Assembly (NCBI GenBank): GCA_034436155.1 | Contig: DAOTVP010000011.1 | Location: 1-64,000 of the forward strand | From: GCA-2794515 sp034436155 | Lineage (GTDB): Bacteria > Chloroflexota > Anaerolineae > Aggregatilineales > Phototrophicaceae | Length of the DNA stretch: 64,000 bases | Reading direction: 5' to 3' | Part shown: positions 16,946 through 25,928 of the stretch, in pieces | Layout: each line of letters opens with the position of its first letter | Numbering within the stretch: position 1 is the stretch's first letter | Made by a program: the position numbers and the translations under genes | The notes under the pieces: model-generated | Told to the model about the DNA's origin: nothing | Seen by the model: the letters and a program-made list of their open reading frames with translations, nothing else | The model's database searches: none

Positions 16946-18189
16946 TCGATTGGCTGGATGGTTATTTTTTGGTACGACACATAACCCGTTTGACCATCCA
17001 CCAACACGCCATAAAAGCCACCGTCCTCATCCATAATCGGATAGGCAATATTCGGTTGTAACACCCCTATTTCAACGCTATCTGCCGATGGTGTATCATG
17101 AATAGGGGTGATTTCATCCACAAAAATAGCGTATTCACGGATAGGGAGGGCGGGCGCAGGCAAAAATCCACGCCAGTCGGCGATGCGAGGGCGCAATATA
17201 TCCAGCGATTGTGACCCATAAACGAGGCTTGGCTCGATGTGTGAATTTTCGACAAATTCATTCCAACTGACCACCAAAATGACATCGCTCTCGGTGGCGA
17301 GCGCCGCGTCCCACGCCTTAGCTAAAAATTGACCATCGGCGCGGTCACGCGGGGATGTGGGATTGGGTCGGTTGGTGGCGCGGGCGATTTTATCCTCATC
17401 CCAACCGGGCGAAATGCTGGGTAGATAAACCGTCCCACCAAAAGCCGTCATGAGATTTTTTTCGGCGATATAAAAATCACGATCGCCATCTGCCCATGCC
17501 ATGTTGAAGGCATACATGCCGTCCATTGCGCCGTCATACAAGCAACACGCGCTCAAGCCTTCGGCTAACCAGATGGTCTGATAATCAGGGTCGAATTCGG
17601 CGCGTAAATCCGTCCAAAACCGATTACCAAACCCCGCCAGATGTTGAAAGGCGAACAAAATCACGGGTTTCTCATCGTAGTATAAATAGGCGGGGTGATG
17701 AATCGCCTCATCCATCAGCCAGCGCATGGAACGGGCAATTTCGGCGTAGGTGCGATGAAAATCACCGACATAAATATCGACCGCCACACCAATTTTGAAA
17801 TTGTGTTCGTGGGCGCGGTCTAACAGGTTGATGAGCGCGGGGGTGGTGGTGACGGTTTCATCTATCCCAAACCAACTGACGATGAACGCCGATATGCCGG
17901 CACTTTTGGCTTGTTCGATATGTGTGGCGGCGACTTGTGGCATTTTGGAATTATACAAGCCGATGGTGGGCGCGTCATCGAGTACCGATTCTTGCCATGC
18001 CCATGTGCCTTCACCCGCCCAAAAACTGAGATAAAACGCCCAAACTTGGCGCGTATCGGCGATCGTTTCTTCGATATGGGTGATATGGGCGTGGGTTGGA
18101 GCAGATAAGACGAGGATGATGAATAATAACCCATATACGATGCGCGGGGTTGTAGGGGCATGATATATCACGCCCCTACGGGTATCCAT
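16942..18189 (-). CDS. Secreted WbsX/GH99-like protein with C-terminal SH3-like domain
   Basis: About 415 residues. After a short start (MDTRRGVIYHA) comes a hydrophobic export segment (IVYGLLFIILVLSAPTHA), then a TIM-barrel domain of the WbsX / glycoside hydrolase family 99-like group: YLSFWAGEG, GISAFIVSWFG, and SWNEFVENSHIEPS near residue 310. A C-terminal ~70-residue segment resembles a bacterial SH3 domain (ending QTGYVSYQKITIQ). It probably acts on surface or extracellular glycans. It follows a membrane glycosyltransferase by 95 bp. The N-terminal ten codons are made of a family C palindrome, so the start is less certain; an open frame continues upstream through a family A repeat. Confidence 0.8.
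   Translation of the reverse strand: MDTRRGVIYHAPTTPRIVYGLLFIILVLSAPTHAHITHIEETIADTRQVWAFYLSFWAGEGTWAWQESVLDDAPTIGLYNSKMPQVAATHIEQAKSAGISAFIVSWFGIDETVTTTPALINLLDRAHEHNFKIGVAVDIYVGDFHRTYAEIARSMRWLMDEAIHHPAYLYYDEKPVILFAFQHLAGFGNRFWTDLRAEFDPDYQTIWLAEGLSACCLYDGAMDGMYAFNMAWADGDRDFYIAEKNLMTAFGGTVYLPSISPGWDEDKIARATNRPNPTSPRDRADGQFLAKAWDAALATESDVILVVSWNEFVENSHIEPSLVYGSQSLDILRPRIADWRGFLPAPALPIREYAIFVDEITPIHDTPSADSVEIGVLQPNIAYPIMDEDGGFYGVLVDGQTGYVSYQKITIQPID
18152..18179. repeat. Family C palindrome, translated as the start of the WbsX-like gene
   Basis: GTAGGGGC and GCCCCTAC form an 8-bp stem around an AT-rich self-complementary core (TGATATATCA). The element covers codons 4-13 of the downstream gene. 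A broken copy lies at 51416 and a related 20-bp palindrome at 54657. Confidence 0.75.
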
Positions 18190-18226
18190 GACGAATGTTA
18201 CATTATGTTTACGTTTCAATTTGTAT

Positions 18227-18262
18227 GGGCGGATTAGCGCCATTCGGCGCGTATATCCGCCC
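18227..18262. repeat. Family A double-hairpin repeat (single, reverse orientation)
   Basis: GGGCGGAT ... ATCCGCCC forms the outer stem and GCGCC/GGCGC the inner one. It lies between the glycosyltransferase stop and the WbsX-like gene start. Confidence 0.85.
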
Positions 18263-18284
18263 CAAGACAAGCGGGTTTTCACCA

Positions 18285-19877
18285 TTACACCTTCCGCGCC
18301 ACACGATAATGGATGGGGATGCCCAACATCAAGCGTGTTTGTGCTTCGAGCGCGGGTAGAATAGACAAAATGATGGTTGTGAATGGCATAATCACAAAGC
18401 AAATGCCTGTCATGATAATTTCATCAATGCGCCACGATTTTTTCTGCGGGCGCATCCGCATATCCATCACCCAAAATAACAAACTGGTGGTGATGATGAT
18501 GTGAATAATCACTTGCAACAAGGCAATTTGTTGGGCGACTATCCCCGTAGTGATATATTCTGGATGCAACAATAATGCCAACTGCACACCCACATTGGTG
18601 ACAATCCAACCCGTTGTCGAGAGGGCATGGTTGTGTAAGACATGCCAGAAAATACCCACCTTAGACATCAGGGGCATATCGTGATGTTGGGTGCTTTGAT
18701 GGATGATATAACCCACATCTTCCGCGCCCCACATGTGGCGTACACTTTGGTTATATTGGCTACGGAACGCATCCACGAAGGTCTCGCCAACCGCCGCCGA
18801 ATATCCCGAAAAGGGCAACATAATCGGTTGCAAGTGCATATCCCCTTTGCGTTTGAAATAGCACTTGAGGTACATGTGCCAATCTTCGGGGATGACATCG
18901 GTATCCCAATAACCGACTTCATGCGCCAAGCGAAAACTGAGCGAATACGTGCTGAGGGGCATGGGATTTCTGCCCATCAACCCCGATAGATACCACGCGG
19001 TTGAATACGCATGGAGAAAGGTGAAAAAGGGGTGCACCTTCCAGATGTTGTTATCGTAGCGAATCGGCGCTTGCCACATGCGGTTATACCGCATTTTGGT
19101 GGGTGTGGTCGCAAAATGATAGGTGACGGCTTCTAAATAACGATGGTGGATGAGCGAATCGGCATCCATGATGGTGATGACCATCTTATTGATATCGTAA
19201 CCATGACCCAACACCAATGTTTTGTAGGCTTCACGTCCTGCCCATGCTTCGTTAGATGATTTTCCTGCCACTTCGCCAGGGATGTCTTTGGGGTGATATG
19301 TGGCGATGATATGCAAAAAGCGCGATTCAAATTCCATTATCAGCGATTCGGCTTTGTCTTGGGCGTTTGCTTCACGCTCTTCCATGCCCAAGACCACACA
19401 TACTTGTGTTTTTGCCAATGGCGATTCGGCTATCCGCGCCAATGTATCGCGCAGAACGTCATAATCTTCTTTATAGTTAGGAATAATCATGACATGAATG
19501 ACATCTGTCCATGCCAAACTATCATTACGGCGATGTTGGTGATAGCGCACCCGCCAATTGATTTTTTCGGTTTCTTTGATGAGCATCATACCACGCAGGG
19601 CTAGAATACCCGCCATCAAAAACCGACCCGCCATATATAAACCGACCACTGCCGATACTGTGAAAACAAAGGGAAGATTGACCAATGCGCCTACCACCAT
19701 AATGAGGATAGCCGACCACGCAATCCAGCCTGTGATTCCGTCTAAAATGATGCTTTTTGGCTTGGGTGTTTCGCTTTCTAAACCACGATACGGTGCGCTT
19801 TGTGGTTTATCCGATATTTCTAGTGGAAAACTCTCCTCTAACAGTGCCTCATAACTCAACAAGTCAAGGTTGCCCAT
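18285..19877 (-). CDS. Membrane glycosyltransferase, family 2 type
   Basis: A 530-residue integral membrane enzyme. Two or three N-terminal helices (GWIAWSAILIMVVGALV and following) precede a cytosolic GT2 domain with IPNYKEDYDVLRDTL, the metal-binding MDADS, and the acceptor-side ED of VIPEDWHMYLKCYF. QSVRHMWGAED stands where processive synthases carry QxxRW. Four or so helices follow in the C-terminal third. ATG 19877 is chosen because GAGGG lies 8 bases upstream; the open frame extends further. It precedes the WbsX-like gene, so the pair probably makes and trims a surface glycan. The sugar is unknown. Confidence 0.88.
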   Translation of the reverse strand: MGNLDLLSYEALLEESFPLEISDKPQSAPYRGLESETPKPKSIILDGITGWIAWSAILIMVVGALVNLPFVFTVSAVVGLYMAGRFLMAGILALRGMMLIKETEKINWRVRYHQHRRNDSLAWTDVIHVMIIPNYKEDYDVLRDTLARIAESPLAKTQVCVVLGMEEREANAQDKAESLIMEFESRFLHIIATYHPKDIPGEVAGKSSNEAWAGREAYKTLVLGHGYDINKMVITIMDADSLIHHRYLEAVTYHFATTPTKMRYNRMWQAPIRYDNNIWKVHPFFTFLHAYSTAWYLSGLMGRNPMPLSTYSLSFRLAHEVGYWDTDVIPEDWHMYLKCYFKRKGDMHLQPIMLPFSGYSAAVGETFVDAFRSQYNQSVRHMWGAEDVGYIIHQSTQHHDMPLMSKVGIFWHVLHNHALSTTGWIVTNVGVQLALLLHPEYITTGIVAQQIALLQVIIHIIITTSLLFWVMDMRMRPQKKSWRIDEIIMTGICFVIMPFTTIILSILPALEAQTRLMLGIPIHYRVARKV

Positions 19878-20043
19878 GAAGTTCCCTCGATAATGACATA
19901 TATGATAAAAAGTTTGGCATGGTAATGAAAAAATAATCAAATGCCCATTCAAGAATACAATTTATCAAACTTTAAGTATAGTGCCAGCCATTTCTTTTTT
20001 CGTGAATATGTCTTATCGTTACGCACCATCTTTTAGGATACTC

Positions 20044-21585
20044 TCATTTGTGATGATTACGCAAGTGGGCATACAAAGGTTTTAAGCGTTTGTACATTTT
20101 TTGATAAACATTCATGTACAAATCTTCATATATACTCGTATGGTTGCGATTGGGTGTGAATGTTTTCTCGATGCGCGTCATATTTTTGACGGCGACATCA
20201 AAATTGCTATGCCAACCCAGCCCGACCGTTGCATCGATCGCCGCGCCTAAACCCGATGTCTCGTAGGTATGTGGACGCGAGGCGGGCAAGTTAAAAATAT
20301 CCGCCGTGAGTTGCATGGCTTCATCACTTTGCGACCCGCCACCCGATATACGCAGTTCGGTCACTGCCACCCCGCTACGGCGCACGGTGCGTTCTGTGGC
20401 ATCGCGCAGGGCGAAGGCGAGTCCCTCTAAAATAGCGCGGTAGATATGCGCCCGTGTGTGCATATCGTTAAAGCCGATAATCGCGCCTCGTGCTTCGGGT
20501 CCAGGGTAACGCACGCCTGGTGTCCAGTAGGGTTGCAAGATCAAGCCATCGCTCCCCGCAGGCACTTGGCGCACTAATTCATCGAATAGCACCTCTGGGG
20601 CGATGCCACGTTCATCAGCAATCCGTTGTTCGTGTTGCCCAAATTGATTTTTGAACCAGCTCACCATCCAATAGCCCCGAAAAATTTGCACCTCTAGGCT
20701 ATAGCGATTCGGCACGGCAGATGGATACGGCGGGATGAGCGGAATCACCTCGACATATTTTTGATGAGTGGTGTTGATGGTGGCGGTTGTGCCGTAACTC
20801 AGGCAACCGATATGTGGGTCGAGTGCGCCAGAGCCAATCACCTCACAGGCTTTATCTGCCGCTGCCGAGATGAGCGGTAGCCCGTGTGGGATGCCTGTGA
20901 AATCGCTGGCTTCGCGGGTGATTTGCCCGATGATTTGTGTGGGGGGGATGAGGTCGTATAATTGCTCGCGTTTGGCAGATGTGATTTGCCAATGCCAACT
21001 GGTATCATCTGCCCAATCTTGTTTTTTATAATCAAACGGCAAGTATGCCACTTGTGCGCCCGTGCTATCGGCAAAGCGCCCACATAATTTATACGTGATA
21101 TATCCCGATAGCAACAACACTTTATGCGTTTTTGCCCAAATATCAGGCTCATATTTGGCTATCCAATTGACTTCGGCTTCGGCTTGAACATGCGCGACTG
21201 TGCCTGTGGCGCGGACGAGTTTGAATAACAATCCCCATTTGCCACCGACTGGTTTTAAGCCCTCGGCACGGCGCTGATCGAGCCAACTGATGGCAGGGCG
21301 CAACGGCTCGCCGTGTTCATCCACCACCACAATTGTCCCGCGTTGCGATGTGAGCGCCACCCCTGCGATGCGCTCTTTGTTAATTTTATCCCACAATAAC
21401 CGACATGCCCCGCCAACCGCCTCCCAAAATACGCTGGTATGTTGTTCTGCCCAACCGGGCTTATTTGAAAAATACGGTTGGATATGAATTTGTGTTTTGG
21501 CAACCAAATTGCCCTGTGCATCAAATGCCAATGCCCTGACGCTTTGTGTGCCGATGTCGATGGTTAAAATCAGGTCTTGAGTCAT
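20044..21585 (-). CDS. FGGY-family carbohydrate kinase
   Basis: A 513-residue ATP-dependent sugar kinase. The N-terminal phosphate-1 motif is LTIDIGTQSVRALAFD; AEQHTSVFWEAV and SQRGTIVVVDEHGEPLRPAISW follow. The C-terminal domain has the adenosine motif RISGGGSQSDEAMQLTADI, the FGGY signature. AAADKACEVIGSG lies at the domain junction. The overall pattern is xylulokinase/glycerol kinase-like, but the substrate cannot be assigned. It stands alone: its only sugar-related neighbours are a membrane glycosyltransferase downstream and a PotD-like gene diverging upstream. Confidence 0.92.
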   Translation of the reverse strand: MTQDLILTIDIGTQSVRALAFDAQGNLVAKTQIHIQPYFSNKPGWAEQHTSVFWEAVGGACRLLWDKINKERIAGVALTSQRGTIVVVDEHGEPLRPAISWLDQRRAEGLKPVGGKWGLLFKLVRATGTVAHVQAEAEVNWIAKYEPDIWAKTHKVLLLSGYITYKLCGRFADSTGAQVAYLPFDYKKQDWADDTSWHWQITSAKREQLYDLIPPTQIIGQITREASDFTGIPHGLPLISAAADKACEVIGSGALDPHIGCLSYGTTATINTTHQKYVEVIPLIPPYPSAVPNRYSLEVQIFRGYWMVSWFKNQFGQHEQRIADERGIAPEVLFDELVRQVPAGSDGLILQPYWTPGVRYPGPEARGAIIGFNDMHTRAHIYRAILEGLAFALRDATERTVRRSGVAVTELRISGGGSQSDEAMQLTADIFNLPASRPHTYETSGLGAAIDATVGLGWHSNFDVAVKNMTRIEKTFTPNRNHTSIYEDLYMNVYQKMYKRLKPLYAHLRNHHK

Positions 21586-21652
21586 GACAATATTGCCTTT
21601 TGGTTAAGAATTTCGCAAAAAATCGTGCTTCTCATTATAATAGGGGGCATAA

Positions 21653-22774
21653 ATGTGGCGCAAATCAATGGTTAAAATGATTATGGCACGGTCAACATTA
21701 TGCTACATCATGCTTGTGATAATTTTAGTGGGATGCACATCGAATCAATCCACCTCTCTCACCACGCCCACATTAGCAACGCTACCGACCCGTGAATTAA
21801 GATTTCACAATTGGGGGACGTATATCGCGCCACAATTATTGACCGATTTTGAACAACGTTACGGCGTGTCGATTATCTACAGCGAATTTGATAATGATGA
21901 ACAGCTTTTAAGCGATTTACGGGCGGGCATCATTTATGACCTCATCGTCCCGACCGATACGCTTGTGCCATTGATGCGCCGAGAAGGGTTATTGAGCCGT
22001 CTGAATCACGATAATATTCCCAACCTTGCGAATTTAGCGCCCAATTTCGCCAGTCCGTTATACGACCCGCAAAATCGCTATAGTGTCCCGTATCAATGGG
22101 GGACAATCGGTATTGGTTATGCCATCAATCGAACAGGACGTGAACTGACCAGTTGGCGCGATTTATTCGACCCCGAATTTCGGGGACGGGTGGGGCTGTT
22201 AGATGATTATACCGTCTCGGTAGGCGCGATTTTGATGATGCTCGGATACTCGCCCAATACGACCAATATTGTCGAAATTGAAGATGCTCGTGACTTTTTG
22301 TTGGCTCATACTGACCAAATTGTGATTGTGGGTGATGTTGGGCAAGATTATTTGAGCCGTGGTGAATTGGATATTGTCATGGAATTTAACGGCGATATTG
22401 CCCAGTTGATGCGTGATAACCCCGATATACGCTTCATCATCCCCGAAGAAGGCGGTTATATTTTCACCGATGCGATGGCTATCCCTGCTAACGCGCCCAA
22501 TAAAGAACTCGCTGAACAATTTATCAATTTTATTTTAGAAGCCGAAAATGGGGCGATTTTATCCAACAAAATTCGCTACGGCACACCCAATCTAGCCTCG
22601 TATCCCTTTTTGAACACAGAAGATTTATTTAGCCCTGTGATTTATCCACCAGAGGATGTGCAAAAACGCCTATTTTATCAGGTGAGTATGGATGCCCAAA
22701 CCGATGCCCTATATCAGCAGGTGTGGCAAGATTTTCGTGAAGCGAATCGATTGACATTGAGTGAACAAGAATGA
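21653..22774 (+). CDS. PotD-like periplasmic binding lipoprotein coupled to a histidine kinase
   Basis: A 373-residue extracytoplasmic substrate-binding protein of the spermidine/putrescine (PotD) type. The N-terminus has a lipoprotein signal with lipobox LVGC (residues ~25-28). The mature part shows FHNWGTYIAPQLLTDFEQRYG, typical of polyamine binders, and PYQWGTIGIGYAINR. AGGGGG lies upstream of ATG 21653. No permease or ATPase follows; instead its stop overlaps the start of a sensor kinase by 4 bp (ATGA). This suggests it presents a ligand, perhaps a polyamine, to the kinase rather than to a transporter; that is inference. Confidence 0.88.
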   Translation: MWRKSMVKMIMARSTLCYIMLVIILVGCTSNQSTSLTTPTLATLPTRELRFHNWGTYIAPQLLTDFEQRYGVSIIYSEFDNDEQLLSDLRAGIIYDLIVPTDTLVPLMRREGLLSRLNHDNIPNLANLAPNFASPLYDPQNRYSVPYQWGTIGIGYAINRTGRELTSWRDLFDPEFRGRVGLLDDYTVSVGAILMMLGYSPNTTNIVEIEDARDFLLAHTDQIVIVGDVGQDYLSRGELDIVMEFNGDIAQLMRDNPDIRFIIPEEGGYIFTDAMAIPANAPNKELAEQFINFILEAENGAILSNKIRYGTPNLASYPFLNTEDLFSPVIYPPEDVQKRLFYQVSMDAQTDALYQQVWQDFREANRLTLSEQE

Positions 22775-24684
22775 CGAATCTGAACAAACAGCGACCTTTA
22801 TATTCTATCCGATTTTTTCTCATGCTCGGATTCGCCGTCATACTCGGCTTATCGTTGCTCATCGCGCTCATCGGATATATCAGCCTGCGAAATCTGCAAG
22901 ATAGCATCGAATTGGCGCTCAACGAAGCGGTGCGGGTTCGCAATTTTAGCCTACAAATCGAGAATGATTTCCTCAATGCACGCCAGTACGAAGCCGCCTT
23001 TTTAGATAATTGGCGCTTGTTGGGGTTTGATGAAGCCGAAGCGCGGTTTATCGTCCCACATGATCAGGCGCTCACCAATGCACAAGCCCAATTGACCGAC
23101 CTCACACGCCTGATTGCCCAGATAAATAGCCCACAATTTCGGGCTGTCGATTCCGCAGTGGCGGCGCTTTCGCCTTTGCTTGAATTGTATCGGACGACTT
23201 TCGCCGATACTCGTGATGCCATTCGCCAACGCAGTCAATCGGGCGGGTTGGAGCAAAATTTACAACGTCATTGGGAAGAATTGCGCCGTTATACACAAAA
23301 TTTAAGCGATAAAACATTGTATGATAGCGTGTTATTGATTAAGGTGAATGAACAAGCCTACTTCAACACCCGCCAACAAGCCTTTTTGGATAATATCCGT
23401 TTATTGGCATTACAAATTGAGCGATATGCGCCAAATCATTTCGAGACGCTCACCATGAGCGCCTTACTGCCCGATGTCGATACTGTCCTCGCCCGACTGA
23501 ATGATTATCGGACAACGCTAGATGAATTGGTGATGCTCGACCAAGACATTCGGTTGAATAGCGATTTAGGGCGCGATGTGGCGCTCAATATCAACACGTA
23601 TACCGACCAATTGAATGATGTCGCGCAAGCCTCGCTTGCACAAACCCGCCAAGACCAACAACGCATCAACAACGAAAGCACCATCGCGCTGGTCGGCACA
23701 TCGGCTATCGCCTTCACGGTGGGCATTTTGGTGACGTATGTCTTACTTCGGCGCATCCTCGTCCCACTCCGTCGACTGACACGGGCGGCGCAACAAATTG
23801 ATGGCGGTAATTTAGACCTTCCGCCTGTGGTGGTTAATAGCCGCGATGAATTTGCTACGCTCGCCGATGTGTTTAATCAGATGACGGGGCGTTTGCGCGT
23901 GTTTGTGGATGACCTCGAAAGTATTGTCGAGGCGCGGACGCACGATTTATCGATTGCCAAAGCCGATGCGGAACGGGCGAATAAAATTAAATCGCAATTT
24001 TTAGCCAATATGAGCCATGAATTGCGGACACCCCTGAACGCCGTCCTCAATTTTACCCAATTCGTCTCATCGGGCATGTTTGGCGAGGTGAATCCCAAAC
24101 AGGTCGAGATGTTAGATATTGTCGTAAATAATGGACGGCATTTGTTGGCGCTCATCAACGATATCTTGGATATTTCTAAAATTGAATCGGGCGCGTTAGA
24201 ACTGTTTCTTGAGGATAATGTCGAAATCATCCCCGAAATTGAGGATGCTATCCGCGCAGGCGAAGCGACCATCCGTGAACGCGATGTAGATGTGACCATT
24301 CAACGCGATTTCGCCCCCGATTTGCCCATGCTCACCGCCGATAGGCGCAGAATCCGCCAGATTATGCTCAACCTCATCACCAATGCCTGCAAATTCACTG
24401 ATGAGGGGCATATCACCGTGAGCGCAAAACCCGATGGTGATAAACATATTTTGCTGGCGGTGAAAGACACAGGCGTGGGGATTCCGTCACACGATTTCGA
24501 TAAAATTTTTGAAAATTTTCGACAAGCCGATGCAGGCAAAAATCATGGCGGTGGCACCGGTTTGGGCTTGCCTATCTCGCGCAAGTTGGCAGAGGCGCAC
24601 GGGGGCAAGCTGTGGGTCGAAAGTACGGTGGGTGTAGGGTCTACATTTTATGTGCGGTTACCGATTAAGGCGTTGGGGGTGTAA
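22771..24684 (+). CDS. Membrane sensor histidine kinase
   Basis: A 637-residue sensor kinase. TM1 lies at ~10-33, a ~265-residue mainly helical extracytoplasmic domain follows, then TM2 at ~303-328, HAMP (~329-380), a short coiled coil, HisKA with FLANMSHELRTPLNAV (phospho-His 416), and an ATPase domain with the N box NLITNACKF, DTGVGIP, the F-box region FENFRQAD and GGTGLGL. It is translationally coupled to the PotD-like lipoprotein and followed 92 bp later by a single-domain response regulator. The three probably form one sensing system. The helical sensor domain is a plausible docking surface for the lipoprotein. Confidence 0.95.
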   Translation: MTNLNKQRPLYSIRFFLMLGFAVILGLSLLIALIGYISLRNLQDSIELALNEAVRVRNFSLQIENDFLNARQYEAAFLDNWRLLGFDEAEARFIVPHDQALTNAQAQLTDLTRLIAQINSPQFRAVDSAVAALSPLLELYRTTFADTRDAIRQRSQSGGLEQNLQRHWEELRRYTQNLSDKTLYDSVLLIKVNEQAYFNTRQQAFLDNIRLLALQIERYAPNHFETLTMSALLPDVDTVLARLNDYRTTLDELVMLDQDIRLNSDLGRDVALNINTYTDQLNDVAQASLAQTRQDQQRINNESTIALVGTSAIAFTVGILVTYVLLRRILVPLRRLTRAAQQIDGGNLDLPPVVVNSRDEFATLADVFNQMTGRLRVFVDDLESIVEARTHDLSIAKADAERANKIKSQFLANMSHELRTPLNAVLNFTQFVSSGMFGEVNPKQVEMLDIVVNNGRHLLALINDILDISKIESGALELFLEDNVEIIPEIEDAIRAGEATIRERDVDVTIQRDFAPDLPMLTADRRRIRQIMLNLITNACKFTDEGHITVSAKPDGDKHILLAVKDTGVGIPSHDFDKIFENFRQADAGKNHGGGTGLGLPISRKLAEAHGGKLWVESTVGVGSTFYVRLPIKALGV

Positions 24685-24776
24685 AAAATGAGTAAAAAAT
24701 TCATAGCAATTGCTTGTAATATCACCCCATAACGGGCTATAGTTTAGAAAAGTTTATTGTGTAAAGGTGGTGAGCG

Positions 24777-25178
24777 ATGTTATTACAAGGTAAGCGCGTT
24801 TATGTGATTGAAGATGAAAAATATAATTACATCGTGTTCAAAGTATTGCTCGAAGAACACGGCGCGGATGTGGTCTTTGGCGGTTGGAGCAAAAATACGT
24901 TGCGGCGTATCAAAGATGCCCCACCTGATATTATTTTGCTCGATTTGATGTTCCCCAACGGCGTGAGTGGATTCGATATTTTCACCGAATTGCGCCAAGA
25001 AGAATCGCTCGCCACTGTGCCGATTATCGCCGTCTCTGCCTCGAATGCCTCGACTGCGATGGGCAAAGCCAGACAGATGGGCTTTTCTGGATACATCAGC
25101 AAGCCCATCAATTTTCAGTTATTTCCCAATCAAATTTTATCGGTGTTGAATGGCGAAACGGTGTGGTATGCCGATTAG
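24777..25178 (+). CDS. Single-domain response regulator
   Basis: A 133-residue receiver domain with no output domain. The acidic pocket is E12-D13, the phosphoacceptor is D56 (IILLDLMFP), and the switch residues are S87 (VSAS) and K109 (ISKP). It probably receives phosphate from the kinase just upstream and acts by protein contact. GGTGGTGAG stands before the ATG. A possible promoter (TTGTAA, 18 bases, TATAGT) lies in the 92-bp gap. Its end overlaps by 4 bp the end of the convergent YhhN gene. Confidence 0.93.
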   Translation: MLLQGKRVYVIEDEKYNYIVFKVLLEEHGADVVFGGWSKNTLRRIKDAPPDIILLDLMFPNGVSGFDIFTELRQEESLATVPIIAVSASNASTAMGKARQMGFSGYISKPINFQLFPNQILSVLNGETVWYAD

Positions 25179-25861
25179 GGTGTCAATCCGAATGACAACG
25201 GAATCGCATAGACGATCAACATCTGGGCGGGTCCGTAGGTCAGCCATACCACATCGCCAATGCCCTTAAAATGCACGTTGTTGAAGAGTTGTGTGGCTAA
25301 AATGAGGTCGCTGATTAAAAATAAGATCGCGCCAATCGCCATCAGCACAAAGGCGCTGTTTGATAGCGCCACACCACCCGCTAATCCCGCCGTACTCGCC
25401 AGTAAGAGCGCATAGGGCAGGGCGGCATAATGCAACACGCTCACCTGTTTGGCGGTGCGATACACCACCGCATACCAGAGGATAGTTGCAATCGCCAAAA
25501 AGACGATCCACACGGCGATGTTGGCTAAATTCGTCCCCAAAATGCCGATGATGTAAAACACATGCCCAAGCCCGAAGGCGCTCATCCCACCCAAGACCGA
25601 TTTATCCCCTTTGATAATCAGCCCCGCCATGAATAAATCGCCCAAAAAGCCGAAGGTCATGCCAAGCGCGATGAACAGCGCCAAATTCCCGCCGTGCGAG
25701 ATTGACCACAACCACCCCGCGCTGACCAACACCGCCGATGATAACATGCGGCTGGGCGTGGGTATTTTATGCGTCTGTGGGGTGTTATACACCCCAAAAA
25801 TCCAACCACCGAACAGTAAAATCGCCCAGAGGATTAAAAATAGTATCATCAAAAAATTCAT
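25175..25861 (-). CDS. YhhN/TMEM86-family membrane protein (lysoplasmalogenase-like)
   Basis: A 228-residue protein with about eight short helices. It carries the YhhN pattern: FLGDLFMAG (conserved GD), GGMSAFGLGHVFYI (AF...H..Y), and a C-terminal LFLISDLILA with its SD pair followed by YGPAQMLIVYAI. Animal members hydrolyse the vinyl-ether bond of lysoplasmalogens; bacterial function is less clear. It is not evidently in an operon: the upstream P450 gene ends 67 bp away and the convergent response regulator overlaps its end. Confidence 0.85.
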   Translation of the reverse strand: MNFLMILFLILWAILLFGGWIFGVYNTPQTHKIPTPSRMLSSAVLVSAGWLWSISHGGNLALFIALGMTFGFLGDLFMAGLIIKGDKSVLGGMSAFGLGHVFYIIGILGTNLANIAVWIVFLAIATILWYAVVYRTAKQVSVLHYAALPYALLLASTAGLAGGVALSNSAFVLMAIGAILFLISDLILATQLFNNVHFKGIGDVVWLTYGPAQMLIVYAIPLSFGLTP

Positions 25862-25928
25862 TTTTTGCCTGCCTTGTGATAAATGATTTTATGATGCCAT
25901 TATAATCCTCTGATGAGCAAAATAACAC

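Noticed and set aside
18190..18402. Longer N-terminus for the WbsX-like protein
   Set aside because: It would run through a family A repeat and into the glycosyltransferase gene, and the signal-like helix fits the 18189 start.
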